Notes under the pieces: model-generated
Told to the model about the DNA's origin: nothing
The model's input: the letters and a program-made list of their open reading frames with translations, nothing else
The model's database searches: none
Position numbers and translations under genes: made by a program
DNA from: an uncultured Dorea sp.
GTDB lineage: Bacteria > Bacillota > Clostridia > Lachnospirales > Lachnospiraceae
Assembly: GCF_934294775.1 (NCBI RefSeq)
Contig: NZ_CAKRAH010000005.1
Span: 35,222 to 99,221, forward strand
Length of the DNA: 64,000 nt
Direction of reading: 5' to 3'
Shown here: positions 49,286 to 57,979 of the stretch, in pieces
How positions within the stretch are numbered: the first letter of the stretch is position 1
How the letters are laid out: the number at the start of each line of letters is the position of its first letter

Positions 49286-49912
49286 TTATTCCGCCAGTTC
49301 TTTTGCTTCTCTTGTAAGCTTCTTAATCTTCTCAAATTCACCTGCTTTAATCATATCCCCTTTTACCATCCAGCTTCCACCGCAACAAAGGATCTTATCG
49401 CACGCCAGATAGTCTTTCAGATTCTTTGTATTGATTCCACCTGTAGGCATGAATTTTAACATATTATATGGTGCTGCCATTGCCTTGATCATTGCAAGTC
49501 CACCCGACTGTTCTGCCGGGAAGAATTTTACCACTTTAAGTCCTCTTTTTACTGCCTGTGCAACTTCCGATGGTGAGATACATCCTGGAAATACCGGAAT
49601 ATTTTTCTCAATACAGTAATCAACAATTTCCGGATCGAATCCCGGGCTTACGATAAATTTGGCTCCGGATTCTACTGCCTTGTCTACCTGCTCTGTTGTA
49701 AGGACAGTTCCTGCTCCGACCAGCATATCCGGATAGACTTCTGTCATAATGCGGATAGACTCTGCTGCTTCCTCAGTACGGAATGTTACTTCCGCACATG
49801 GAAGGCCTCCTTCTACCAAAGCTTTTGCCAGCGGTTCTGCGTCTTTCGCATCATCTAAAACAACAACCGGTACAACTTTTAACTCTGCAAATAATTCTTC
49901 TATTGATTTCAT
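49286..49912 (-). CDS. eda: KDPG/KHG aldolase
   Basis: 208-residue class I aldolase splitting 2-keto-3-deoxy-6-phosphogluconate into pyruvate and glyceraldehyde-3-phosphate. The catalytic Glu region is CAEVTFRTEEA, and the Schiff-base Lys is in VVKFFPAEQSGG (about 130). LVGAGTVLTTEQ and MPTGGI are intact. I chose the ATG after AGGTGG; a GTG three codons upstream is less good. It closes the sugar-acid operon. Confidence 0.93.
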   Translation of the reverse strand: MKSIEELFAELKVVPVVVLDDAKDAEPLAKALVEGGLPCAEVTFRTEEAAESIRIMTEVYPDMLVGAGTVLTTEQVDKAVESGAKFIVSPGFDPEIVDYCIEKNIPVFPGCISPSEVAQAVKRGLKVVKFFPAEQSGGLAMIKAMAAPYNMLKFMPTGGINTKNLKDYLACDKILCCGGSWMVKGDMIKAGEFEKIKKLTREAKELAE

Positions 49913-50046
49913 TTTTTCCACCTGTTTTCCTGTTATTCAATAATCTCAATGTTCTATATCGTGTATCATTTTATCTCTCATCTGAAGATTCTATACTATG
50001 TCCCTTCTTTATCCTTCATATAAAGATCTTATATCGTATATCACCT

Positions 50047-51117
50047 TTATCTTTTTATATCAAAATTCATATTCATAACATGCCGGATCAATGACACATC
50101 ATCCGTAATATTTCCATCCCCATGAAGTGTATGCTTAATAGCACTGGCGGCTACCGCAAAGTTCGCCACATCCTCCGGCTGGTATTCATTCATCAGTGCA
50201 TAGATGATCCCACTGACAAATGCATCCCCGCCGCCTACTCTGTCCAGAATATTAAATGTAAGCGTTCTGCTCTCATATGTCTTCCCGCCATACCACACAT
50301 ATGCTTTCAGACTGTTTTCACTGCAGCTCGGGGAATATCTTACATGTCTGGCAATGCATTTTATATTCGAATACCGTTTCACGAATTTTTGAAATACACT
50401 GTCCTGTTCTTTCAGATTTGGCTGGTATGGAATATCATCTTTCACATCTCCATTTTCATGATGTTCCTCATCCTTCCATAAATGATATGGCTCGATTCCC
50501 ATCAGTACATCTACATATGGAAGACACTCCGTACAGAAATCTCTTGCTTCTTCCCAGCTCCATAAACTGCTTCTGAAGTTACCGTCAAAGCTGACCACCA
50601 TTCCCTTTTCTTTGGCAATCTTCAAGCTTTCCATGACTAGTTGTCTGCAGGAGCCCCCAAGTGCAGGAGTGATTCCGCCAAGATGCAGCCATGTATGTCC
50701 GTCCAGTACTTTTTCCAGATCAACCCGGGAGAAATCATATTCATCAAATGCACTGTGCTTTCTGTCATAGATCACTTTGCTTGGCCGGATTCCATACCCC
50801 GTCTCCAGATAATACGTTCCAAGTCTGTGTGTCGGAGTCTCTTCCGGTGTACTTAAGATTACAGGAGCACAATCTACATCATTGCTTCTTAACATACGGA
50901 CTGCACTTTTTCCAAGGCTGTTATCCGGTACTACTGTAAAAAACGAGCTGTCTATTCCAAGATTTGCCAAAGATACTGCTATATTTGCTTCACTTCCACC
51001 ATAGATTGCTTCAAAACTTGTTGCATTTCTGATTTTTTCGCAATCAGGCGGTGTGAGACGAAGCATAATTTCTCCCATTGTGAGAAATCTTTCCTTTTTT
51101 GTGATTCTTTGTTTCAT
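50047..51117 (-). CDS. 2-keto-3-deoxygluconate kinase (PfkB family)
   Basis: 356-residue ribokinase-fold enzyme. The N-terminal GEIMLRLTPPDCEK and YGGSEANIAVSLANLG and the C-terminal PfkB motif DRVGGGDAFVSGI, with the catalytic Asp, mark a KDG kinase type. It would phosphorylate KDG from the dehydratase to KDPG for the aldolase. It is slightly longer than usual (about 340). AAGGGAA precedes the ATG. Confidence 0.88.
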   Translation of the reverse strand: MKQRITKKERFLTMGEIMLRLTPPDCEKIRNATSFEAIYGGSEANIAVSLANLGIDSSFFTVVPDNSLGKSAVRMLRSNDVDCAPVILSTPEETPTHRLGTYYLETGYGIRPSKVIYDRKHSAFDEYDFSRVDLEKVLDGHTWLHLGGITPALGGSCRQLVMESLKIAKEKGMVVSFDGNFRSSLWSWEEARDFCTECLPYVDVLMGIEPYHLWKDEEHHENGDVKDDIPYQPNLKEQDSVFQKFVKRYSNIKCIARHVRYSPSCSENSLKAYVWYGGKTYESRTLTFNILDRVGGGDAFVSGIIYALMNEYQPEDVANFAVAASAIKHTLHGDGNITDDVSLIRHVMNMNFDIKR

Positions 51118-51201
51118 CTTTCTTTTCCCTTTTTATTCTTATTTTCTATACTCTATACTTTACACTTCTACTTTTCAGCAATTCTATTGTCATTCTCAAT
51201 A

Positions 51202-52947
51202 CTAATACTCCAGATATGCACCTTTCATCGGACTTGCAGCATGCTGGCTAAACAGACGAAGTACACCTTTTTTATATTTCGGTTCTCTTGGTGTCCAGTT
51301 TTTACGGCGTTCTTCCAGAATCTTATCGATTTCCTCCATTGACTTACACTCTCCTGCTACTCCGATGATATTCAGCTTTCTCTCCATCACATCAATCTCG
51401 ATCAGGTCCCCTTCTTCTACCAGTGCGATCGGGCCTCCATCAACAGCTTCCGGACTGCAGTGTCCGATCACCGGACCGGTAGATGCTCCTGAAAAACGTC
51501 CATCTGTGATCAGTGCAATACTCTTTCCTAATTCCTTATCACTGCTGATAGCCTCTGATGTATAGAACATCTCCGGCATACCGCTTCCTTTCGGTCCTTC
51601 GTAACGGATAAATACTGCGTCACCTTTCTGTACTTTATGTTTTAATACCGCATCCAGACACTCTTCCTCACTGTCAAATGGTCTGGCTCTTAATACAGAC
51701 TTGAACATTTCTTTCGGACATGCGGTATGTTTGATGACTGCTCCTTCTGGTGCAAGATTTCCTCTCAGTACTGCGATACTTCCATCCGTTCCGATTGCTT
51801 TATCGTATGGTCTTATAATATCTTCTTTTGTAACCTGTACCCCATAACGTTTGTTGAATTCCAGCAGCCATTTGTCACATTTCTCATAAAAACCATTCTG
51901 TTTTAATTCTTTCAGATTTTCCCCCAGTGTCTTTCCTGTCACTGTCATCACATCCAGATGCAGATGTTCTTTGATCTCTTCCATGATCGCCGGTACACCA
52001 CCTGCATAATAGAAGCACTCTGCAGGCCACTTTCCTGCCGGGCGGATGTCCAGAAGATATCTGGCATTACGGTGTAATCTGTCAAATGTATCTCCTGTGA
52101 TCTCAATTCCGAATTCATGTGCAATTGCCGGAATATGTAACAGACAGTTCGTACTTCCGGAGATTGCAGCATGAACCAGAATTGCATTTTCAAAACTATC
52201 CATCGTAACAATGTCAGACGGCAGCATATCTTCCATTGTTGCAAGTCTTACTGCCTGACGGCCTGCTTCTCTGGCAAATGCCAGAAGATCCGGGCTTGTT
52301 GCCGGCATCAGTGCACTTCCCGGAAGTGCCAGTCCAAGTGCCTCTGCCATAATCTGCATGGTGGATGCTGTTCCGATGAACGAACATGCCCCGCAGCTTG
52401 GGCAGGCATTACATTTTGCCCAGTCCAGCTTTTCCTGGTCAATCTCGCCACGTTCATACTTTGCACTGTACATTCCCAACTGTTCCAGTGTCAGCATCTC
52501 AGGTCCTGCATTCATCGTTCCCCCCGGCACTACAACCGATGGAATATCCACACGGGCAAGTCCCATAAGGTTTCCCGGCATACCTTTATCACAACTTGAA
52601 AGGTATACACCTGCATCAAATGGTGTGGCATTCGCATGGATCTCTATCATGTTTGCAATCATTTCACGACTTGCCAGACTGTAGTTGATTCCGTCTGTTC
52701 CCTGGCTTTCCCCATCGCAAATATCTGTGCAGAAATAACGTGCTCCAAATCCACCCGCTTCTTCCACACCTTTTCTTACTTCTTCTACTAATATATTCAG
52801 ATGACCGCTTCCCGGATGACTGTCGCCATAAGTACTTTCGATCATAACCTGTGGTTTACTTAAGTCTTCTTTTTTCCATCCTGTTCCAATACGGAGTGGA
52901 TCTAATTCCGGTGCCAATTTCCTCATTTCCTGACTTTTTAATTCCAT
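51202..52947 (-). CDS. IlvD/Edd-family sugar-acid dehydratase
   Basis: 581-residue Fe-S dehydratase. Cluster cysteines lie in SSCDKGMPG (about 118) and CPSCGACSFIGTA (about 190); SGSTNCLLHIPAIAHE and DGRFSGAST are family marks. The length and context (GntP, KDG kinase, KDPG aldolase) fit gluconate or another aldonate dehydratase giving KDG, rather than dihydroxyacid dehydratase of branched-chain synthesis. AGGAGG lies 9 nt before the ATG. Substrate assignment is inference. Confidence 0.88.
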   Translation of the reverse strand: MELKSQEMRKLAPELDPLRIGTGWKKEDLSKPQVMIESTYGDSHPGSGHLNILVEEVRKGVEEAGGFGARYFCTDICDGESQGTDGINYSLASREMIANMIEIHANATPFDAGVYLSSCDKGMPGNLMGLARVDIPSVVVPGGTMNAGPEMLTLEQLGMYSAKYERGEIDQEKLDWAKCNACPSCGACSFIGTASTMQIMAEALGLALPGSALMPATSPDLLAFAREAGRQAVRLATMEDMLPSDIVTMDSFENAILVHAAISGSTNCLLHIPAIAHEFGIEITGDTFDRLHRNARYLLDIRPAGKWPAECFYYAGGVPAIMEEIKEHLHLDVMTVTGKTLGENLKELKQNGFYEKCDKWLLEFNKRYGVQVTKEDIIRPYDKAIGTDGSIAVLRGNLAPEGAVIKHTACPKEMFKSVLRARPFDSEEECLDAVLKHKVQKGDAVFIRYEGPKGSGMPEMFYTSEAISSDKELGKSIALITDGRFSGASTGPVIGHCSPEAVDGGPIALVEEGDLIEIDVMERKLNIIGVAGECKSMEEIDKILEERRKNWTPREPKYKKGVLRLFSQHAASPMKGAYLEY

Positions 52948-53020
52948 CTTATATTTCCTCCTGTTTTATTATTTATCTGTAAAACAAAATGCTTATTCTC
53001 TAATCTTCGTAAAACATTTT

Positions 53021-54388
53021 CTACGAAACAACGAACCATACGATAGTTGCTCCGACAATTCCTACTAATCCGACAATTGTCTCCATGACTGTCCATGTCT
53101 TCAGGTTGGTCTTTTCATCTACTTCAAATAATGACTTTGAGAGCCAGAATCCTGAATCATTGACATGGCTGAATGCAGTTCCTCCTGCTGCGATCGCAAT
53201 CGTAAGGGTTGCCAGCTGAAGCTGTGACAGATCTGCTACCATCGGCATGGATGCGATAATACCTGCTGCCATTGTCATGGATACAGTCGCAGATCCCACC
53301 GATACCCTGACTACTGCGGCTACAAGGAATGCAACCAGAACCATTGGAAGTGGTAATCCTCCGACAAAGTTTCCGAACAATTCTCCGATTCCTGTATTCT
53401 GAAGGATAAATCTTAACATTCCTCCACCAGAGATCAGAAGAATAATATTTCCACAGGAATGTAATGAATTCGTCATAACATTCGTGATTTCAACAATGCT
53501 GAATCCACCTGGCAGGCCAAGGAATAACATGGCACATATTGTGGAGAGCAATAATGCAATTACCGGTGTTCCTAAGAATTCCAATACCGGTTGTACCGGT
53601 TTCATAAATGGAATAATTGATGATAATGTATTTAAAATTATCAGGAACAGTGGGAGAAGAATGATACAGACGATCAGACAGAAATTCGGTCTTTTTCCCG
53701 TACTTTTCTGCTGTGCTTCTTTTTCATTCTCCAGATAAGAACTTGGTACCGGACAGTCAAATTTCTTGCCGGCATATCGTCCAAATACTGGTCCTGCCAG
53801 GATCATAGCCGGAATACCGATGATGATTCCGAGCATAATTACATAACTCAGTTCCACATTCAGCATCTCTGCTACCAGAACCGGTCCCGGTGTCGGTGGA
53901 ACAAATGCATGTCCGATCGCCAGACCTGCAAGGAGTGGAATCGAATAACAAAATACAGATTTTTTCGTTTTACGTGCAATTCCGAATGCAACCGGGATAA
54001 GGATCAGAAGTCCCGATTCAAAGAATACCGGCATACCTACAATCAATCCTGTAATTCCCAGTGCCCACGGTGCTTTCTTTTCACCAAATACCTTTAACAG
54101 CGTATCTGCAATAACTTCCACACCACCGGACACCTGCAGAATCGCTCCGAACATGGAACCAAGTCCGATCAGTATCGCAATAGTCTGCAGCGTAGTTCCT
54201 ACACCTTCCGCCAGTGTATCTGTAATCATACTAAATGGCATCCCCGCTACCAGTGCGATGATCAACGCTGATGACATAATCGCAATGAACGGTTGTATCT
54301 TTACTTTAATAATCAAAAATAGCAATACAGCAAATCCCAGAAGAGCTCCTATGATCAGCCGTTCTGGAGAAGCAGTAAAATCACTCAT
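53021..54388 (-). CDS. GntP-family gluconate:H+ symporter
   Basis: 455 residues with about 12-14 helices. It has the family blocks GLGSMFGAILQVSGG, FVPPTPGPVLVAEM and TAFSHVNDSGFW. It imports gluconate or a related aldonate. AGGAGG lies before the ATG. The dehydratase gene begins 73 bp downstream of its stop, so the two are likely one operon. Confidence 0.93.
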   Translation of the reverse strand: MSDFTASPERLIIGALLGFAVLLFLIIKVKIQPFIAIMSSALIIALVAGMPFSMITDTLAEGVGTTLQTIAILIGLGSMFGAILQVSGGVEVIADTLLKVFGEKKAPWALGITGLIVGMPVFFESGLLILIPVAFGIARKTKKSVFCYSIPLLAGLAIGHAFVPPTPGPVLVAEMLNVELSYVIMLGIIIGIPAMILAGPVFGRYAGKKFDCPVPSSYLENEKEAQQKSTGKRPNFCLIVCIILLPLFLIILNTLSSIIPFMKPVQPVLEFLGTPVIALLLSTICAMLFLGLPGGFSIVEITNVMTNSLHSCGNIILLISGGGMLRFILQNTGIGELFGNFVGGLPLPMVLVAFLVAAVVRVSVGSATVSMTMAAGIIASMPMVADLSQLQLATLTIAIAAGGTAFSHVNDSGFWLSKSLFEVDEKTNLKTWTVMETIVGLVGIVGATIVWFVVS

Positions 54389-54484
54389 TGTTCTTCCTCC
54401 TGAAATATCTTTTTTCTCTTTTTCTTACTTATTTTATTCTGTTCTTATTCTGTTACATCCGGCGCCTCTGTTGAATGTGACTAC

Positions 54485-54527
54485 AATATAACAACCGCTT
54501 GTTTTTTATTCAATACATATGATGTAT
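54485..54527 (-). promoter_or_regulatory. Predicted promoter and operator of the sugar-acid operon
   Basis: TTGAAT and TATATT with a 17-bp spacer, reading to gntP. Overlapping the upstream edge of the -35 is ATACATATGATGTAT, a palindrome with 6-bp arms (54513-54527), a good candidate site for the FCD regulator. Confidence 0.5.
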
Positions 54528-54551
54528 ATAATTCGATTTGTACATAATACG

Positions 54552-54595
54552 CAAAACAGGCAGTGATTTTTGTTCTGATCACTGCCTGTTTTTGT
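54552..54595 (-). terminator. Terminator of the FCD regulator gene
   Basis: AACAGGCAGTGAT pairs with ATCACTGCCTGTT; TTT follows on both strands. Confidence 0.75.
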
Positions 54596-54658
54596 CTATT
54601 ATCACCATATTCATTTGTAAGACGTTTTTCCGCTATTGCAAACGTCAGACGTATCTTT

Positions 54659-55375
54659 TCACTGATTTTTCTGCTTTCTTCTTTCTTCCAGAAGTTCCAT
54701 GATCACCTGCCTGTTGTATGTCAGATGCATATTCATCGCACACTTGGCCCCGACCGCATCTCTATGCTCAATTGCAGTCACAATTGCCCTGTGTGTCTCC
54801 AGTGTCTCCCTCATAAGACTCCTGTATGTAATATTGGCAAATGTCACAACCGAAGTATTAATAACCGGGATCAGTTTTTCCACTACAATGTTGCTGCTCA
54901 GTTTTGCCAGATAGCTGTGGAATTCTATATCTTTGTAAATATGATCATGTCCCTGCTTATACAACATTTCAACTTCTTCGCACAGTGTCTGCAAATGTCT
55001 TATCTCTTCCTTCGTTGCTTTTCTGCATGCCCACATGACAATTTCCGGTTCTATCATCAAGCGTACATCAAAAAGATCCAATGCCAGTTGATATCTATCT
55101 TTAATCTGCCCGAATCCCAGCACATCATTTTCCATATATACCGTACTGATCACATATGTTCCATCTCCACGTCGTACTTCTAGGACTCCCCGGCTTACTA
55201 ATCCTTTTACAGCCTCCCGGACCGTACTTCTCCCAACTTTGAAAAATTCTGCTAGTTCGAATTCATTCGGAATCTTTTCTCCAATCTCAATCTGCCTGTC
55301 TAAAATATATTTCATCAGACGATCTTCTGTTTTTTGACCCAATGTTTTCTTCACTTCTGTTTTCTTTTGGTACAT
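54659..55375 (-). CDS. GntR/FadR-family (FCD domain) regulator
   Basis: 238 residues: winged helix at about 15-85 (ELAEFFKVGRSTVREAVKGL, RRGDGTYV) and an all-helical FCD ligand domain (about 95-230), whose Asp/His metal site typically binds sugar acids. Its position upstream of gntP and the sugar-acid enzymes points to control of those genes, usually as a repressor released by the acid. AAGGAG precedes the ATG. Confidence 0.92.
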   Translation of the reverse strand: MYQKKTEVKKTLGQKTEDRLMKYILDRQIEIGEKIPNEFELAEFFKVGRSTVREAVKGLVSRGVLEVRRGDGTYVISTVYMENDVLGFGQIKDRYQLALDLFDVRLMIEPEIVMWACRKATKEEIRHLQTLCEEVEMLYKQGHDHIYKDIEFHSYLAKLSSNIVVEKLIPVINTSVVTFANITYRSLMRETLETHRAIVTAIEHRDAVGAKCAMNMHLTYNRQVIMELLEERRKQKNQ

Positions 55376-55384
55376 AATTACTCC

Positions 55385-55654
55385 TTATCCACATTCCTTT
55401 TCACACAGATTTTCACAGCCTTTGATCAGTGCTTCCTTCGCCTTCCGCGTAAGCTGCTTGATTGCATATTCCCGGCTCATCGCCTCATTCTTGGTATCAT
55501 GCGCTTCATAGTATACAAGCTTCACCGGTCTTCTGGTCTTCGTATATTTTGCGCCTTTTCCACTGTTATGTGCTTTCATACGTTTTTCCAGGTCGTTCGT
55601 CCATCCGGTATATAACGTTCCGTCTGCACATTTTACAATGTATGTATAGTTCAT
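55385..55654 (-). CDS. GIY-YIG domain protein (UPF0213 type)
   Basis: 89 residues with the single GIY-YIG nuclease module: YTYIVKCADGTLYTGWTNDL, the conserved Arg in LEKRMKAHN and TRRPVKLVYYEAH. Free-standing members have no established role; DNA repair is often suggested. I chose the ATG after AAGGGAAA. The regulator gene starts 9 bp downstream of its stop. Confidence 0.9.
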   Translation of the reverse strand: MNYTYIVKCADGTLYTGWTNDLEKRMKAHNSGKGAKYTKTRRPVKLVYYEAHDTKNEAMSREYAIKQLTRKAKEALIKGCENLCEKECG

Positions 55655-55757
55655 TGGTTTCCCTTCTTTTATCCACATATAGGTTCATTTTTTTCTGAAA
55701 TAATCCACTATATTTTATAAATTATCCTCCTGGATGTCAATGTTATCCCCACTTCAA

Positions 55758-55798
55758 AAAGGGACGGGGATTTTTTAAAAAAACTCCGTCCCTTTTTG
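55758..55798 (-). repeat. GGGACGG-family palindrome, likely spoIIQ terminator
   Basis: GGGACGGGGATTTTTT and ACTCCGTCCC form a hairpin flanked by A- and T-runs, between spoIIQ and the GIY-YIG gene. It is the same unit as at 3.5 and 63.66 kb. Confidence 0.7.
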
Positions 55799-55816
55799 TT
55801 CTTTTTGTTAGTTCTA

Positions 55817-56683
55817 TTAATCCTGATCCGCCGTATACTCCACCGGATTCACCGGCTGTCCGTCTTTTCGCATCTCGAAGTACACATTGCATCCTTCTTT
55901 GCTGTAATACTTGGTTGGCTGGCTTACATATCCAAGCACGCTCTTGGCTTCCACATAATCTCCCACCTTTACAGGTACTTCTTTTAACTGTCCGTATAGC
56001 AATTCATATCCATTGCCGATATCCACATTGACCGTTGTTCCGGTCTGTGCATTAACGTCTATGGACTTGATGACTCCTGGTGCGCCACACAGTACCTGAT
56101 CGCCTTCTGCTCCTTCGATGATTACTGCCGGATTATACCTGTACTGGTCAAGCGTCTGGAAATATACTGTCTTATCCATACTGTAGCTCATGATCACTGC
56201 CCCGTTCACCGGCCACAGGATGTAGCTGTCTTCGGTAAAATTAATGTTATGACCGGCTCCGGAAGTTGTCTGTACTGCGCCTGTCGTTGTATCCGAAGTT
56301 CCGTCTTCTCTTGTACTTGTTCCATCTGTTCCGGTTTCATTACCGTCTGTTCCAGTCACATCCGTTCCGCCTCCGCTTTTTCCTGTACCGGTTCCGGATG
56401 TACTGCTCTTACCTGTCCCTGCATCACCACTCTCTGATCCAGTATCCTCTGTGTTACCGTCCGTATCCTCATTTTTTATCTTGGATGTTCCTGTTTCTTC
56501 TGCCTTCTGGCTGTCTTCTGTTTGTTTCGTCTGCTCTTCCGCCTTTGCCAATTCATCTTTCTGCGTCTTTTTGTAATCACTGAATGTATATGTTCCTGCT
56601 ATCGCAATTGCCGCCACAAAACATAATACTGCTGCTACGGTTGCACGCCGTTTGGACATTGACGGTTTCTGATTTTTATTCAT
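55817..56683 (-). CDS. spoIIQ: SpoIIQ-like M23 family sporulation protein
   Basis: 288 residues: N-terminal membrane anchor (about 14-32), a long Gly/Thr/Asp-rich linker (about 40-145) and a LytM/M23 domain (about 150-280). The zinc ligands are missing: NPAVIIEGAEGD stands where HxxxD is expected and NVYFEMR where HxH is expected, so it is probably not an active peptidase. In B. subtilis forespore SpoIIQ pairs with SpoIIIAH across the septum. The adjacent spoIID supports this reading. Confidence 0.83.
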   Translation of the reverse strand: MNKNQKPSMSKRRATVAAVLCFVAAIAIAGTYTFSDYKKTQKDELAKAEEQTKQTEDSQKAEETGTSKIKNEDTDGNTEDTGSESGDAGTGKSSTSGTGTGKSGGGTDVTGTDGNETGTDGTSTREDGTSDTTTGAVQTTSGAGHNINFTEDSYILWPVNGAVIMSYSMDKTVYFQTLDQYRYNPAVIIEGAEGDQVLCGAPGVIKSIDVNAQTGTTVNVDIGNGYELLYGQLKEVPVKVGDYVEAKSVLGYVSQPTKYYSKEGCNVYFEMRKDGQPVNPVEYTADQD

Positions 56684-56847
56684 TTCATCACCACCTCTGA
56701 CACTATTTTTGCCAGTTTATGATGACATTATTCTTTTGTTCTGTTTTTATTTTGCAAATATTTTTATCTGAATTTCTTCGATTATCTATGCAGCATTCCG
56801 TTGTTAATATCTGCCTTCCCCCTGCAATCATTTTACATATATTGTCA

Positions 56848-57792
56848 TTATTTCTGCTCCTCTACATTCTTTATAATCTCCGTCACTTCTCTGATCTCGG
56901 TTCCTTCAAAAAAATATTTCAATATTTTTTTATAACTCTTTTTCTCTTTTGCCATTTCATTTGCCGTGTACTGGCTCATGCCGATTCCATGTCCGATGCC
57001 CCTTGTCGTCACCCACAATTTGTCATGATAGCGTTGAAGCGTGAAACAGCTGGACGGAAGGCTGTATCTGTTGCGGAATTCTTCACCACTGATTGTCTCT
57101 TCCCCAACCCGCACTTTTAATACATAACCGACAGAATCTGTTTCTAGGATTTCTATATCTGTTGTTTCTATTTTCTTTTCATTCTCCCCCAGCACTCCAG
57201 TCTGCAATTCATTCTCCGCTTCCGCATCCGCCGGACACTCTACACTCTTCAGATAGGGATAATCTTCTTTTCCAAGGACTTCTTTTGCATCTCTTGTATA
57301 TCCGTTACTCAGCTTAAAAAATGGTGTTATTGCCAATCCTTCTCCATAAAACAATACTTGTCCTGTCGTCTCTTCCAATGCATCTTTTAGCTTTCTGTAA
57401 TTCTGTGTATACTGCATTCCCCAGGCTGCTTTCATCTGCTTTGCAGTCCAGTATTCTTCCTCCAGTGTGCCGTCATTTCCAGTCTCCTGTATCTTCCGGC
57501 ATACTTCTGTTCTTACAAGAACCGCCTGGCCCTTGAGTGCTTCTGCTTCATAGTCTGCCGGGATCTCTTTTGCCAGAATTCCAACGCAGTAATCTTCTAA
57601 CGGTATCTGCCCGCCATTTTTTAGCTTCACAGTCATCGCATCTGATTTAGATACACGGAACACTCCCGGGCCATTTATCATCGAAGTCATAATATAAGAA
57701 AACAATAAGATGATAACTATATACCGCCCGGCCCGCTTTAACCGGTTCCACAAACTCTGAATCTTATAATTATTTACCTTATCCCACTTCAC
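56848..57792 (-). CDS. spoIID: Stage II sporulation protein D
   Basis: 314-residue membrane-anchored lytic transglycosylase of the engulfment machinery. One N-terminal helix (YIVIILLFSYIMTSM), then the SpoIID domain with LEDYCVGILAKEIPADYEAE, the catalytic Glu in that block, and GHGIGMSQYTANEMA near the end. The start is GTG with GGAGG 9 nt upstream; a longer frame beginning 24 codons earlier lacks a site. spoIIQ follows on the same strand. Confidence 0.9.
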   Translation of the reverse strand: MKWDKVNNYKIQSLWNRLKRAGRYIVIILLFSYIMTSMINGPGVFRVSKSDAMTVKLKNGGQIPLEDYCVGILAKEIPADYEAEALKGQAVLVRTEVCRKIQETGNDGTLEEEYWTAKQMKAAWGMQYTQNYRKLKDALEETTGQVLFYGEGLAITPFFKLSNGYTRDAKEVLGKEDYPYLKSVECPADAEAENELQTGVLGENEKKIETTDIEILETDSVGYVLKVRVGEETISGEEFRNRYSLPSSCFTLQRYHDKLWVTTRGIGHGIGMSQYTANEMAKEKKSYKKILKYFFEGTEIREVTEIIKNVEEQK

Positions 57793-57864
57793 CCTTCTCC
57801 ACCTCCCCCGACATGAAGTCCACCTTTTCACGTCCCCGTAGCTCACACGTAGCTCACACCACAC

Positions 57865-57908
57865 AAAAAAGCCCTCCCATACCTCAAATGTATGAGAAGG
57901 CTTTTCTT
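57865..57908 (-). terminator. glgP terminator
   Basis: On the minus strand AAGCCTTCTCATAC pairs with GTATGGGAGGGCTT, then TTTTT. Confidence 0.75.
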
Positions 57909-57979
57909 ATTATTCCATCTTATCATCAGCCACAGACCCCCGAAAGCTCTGTCACTGAAATATTCATATCAACAGTCTC

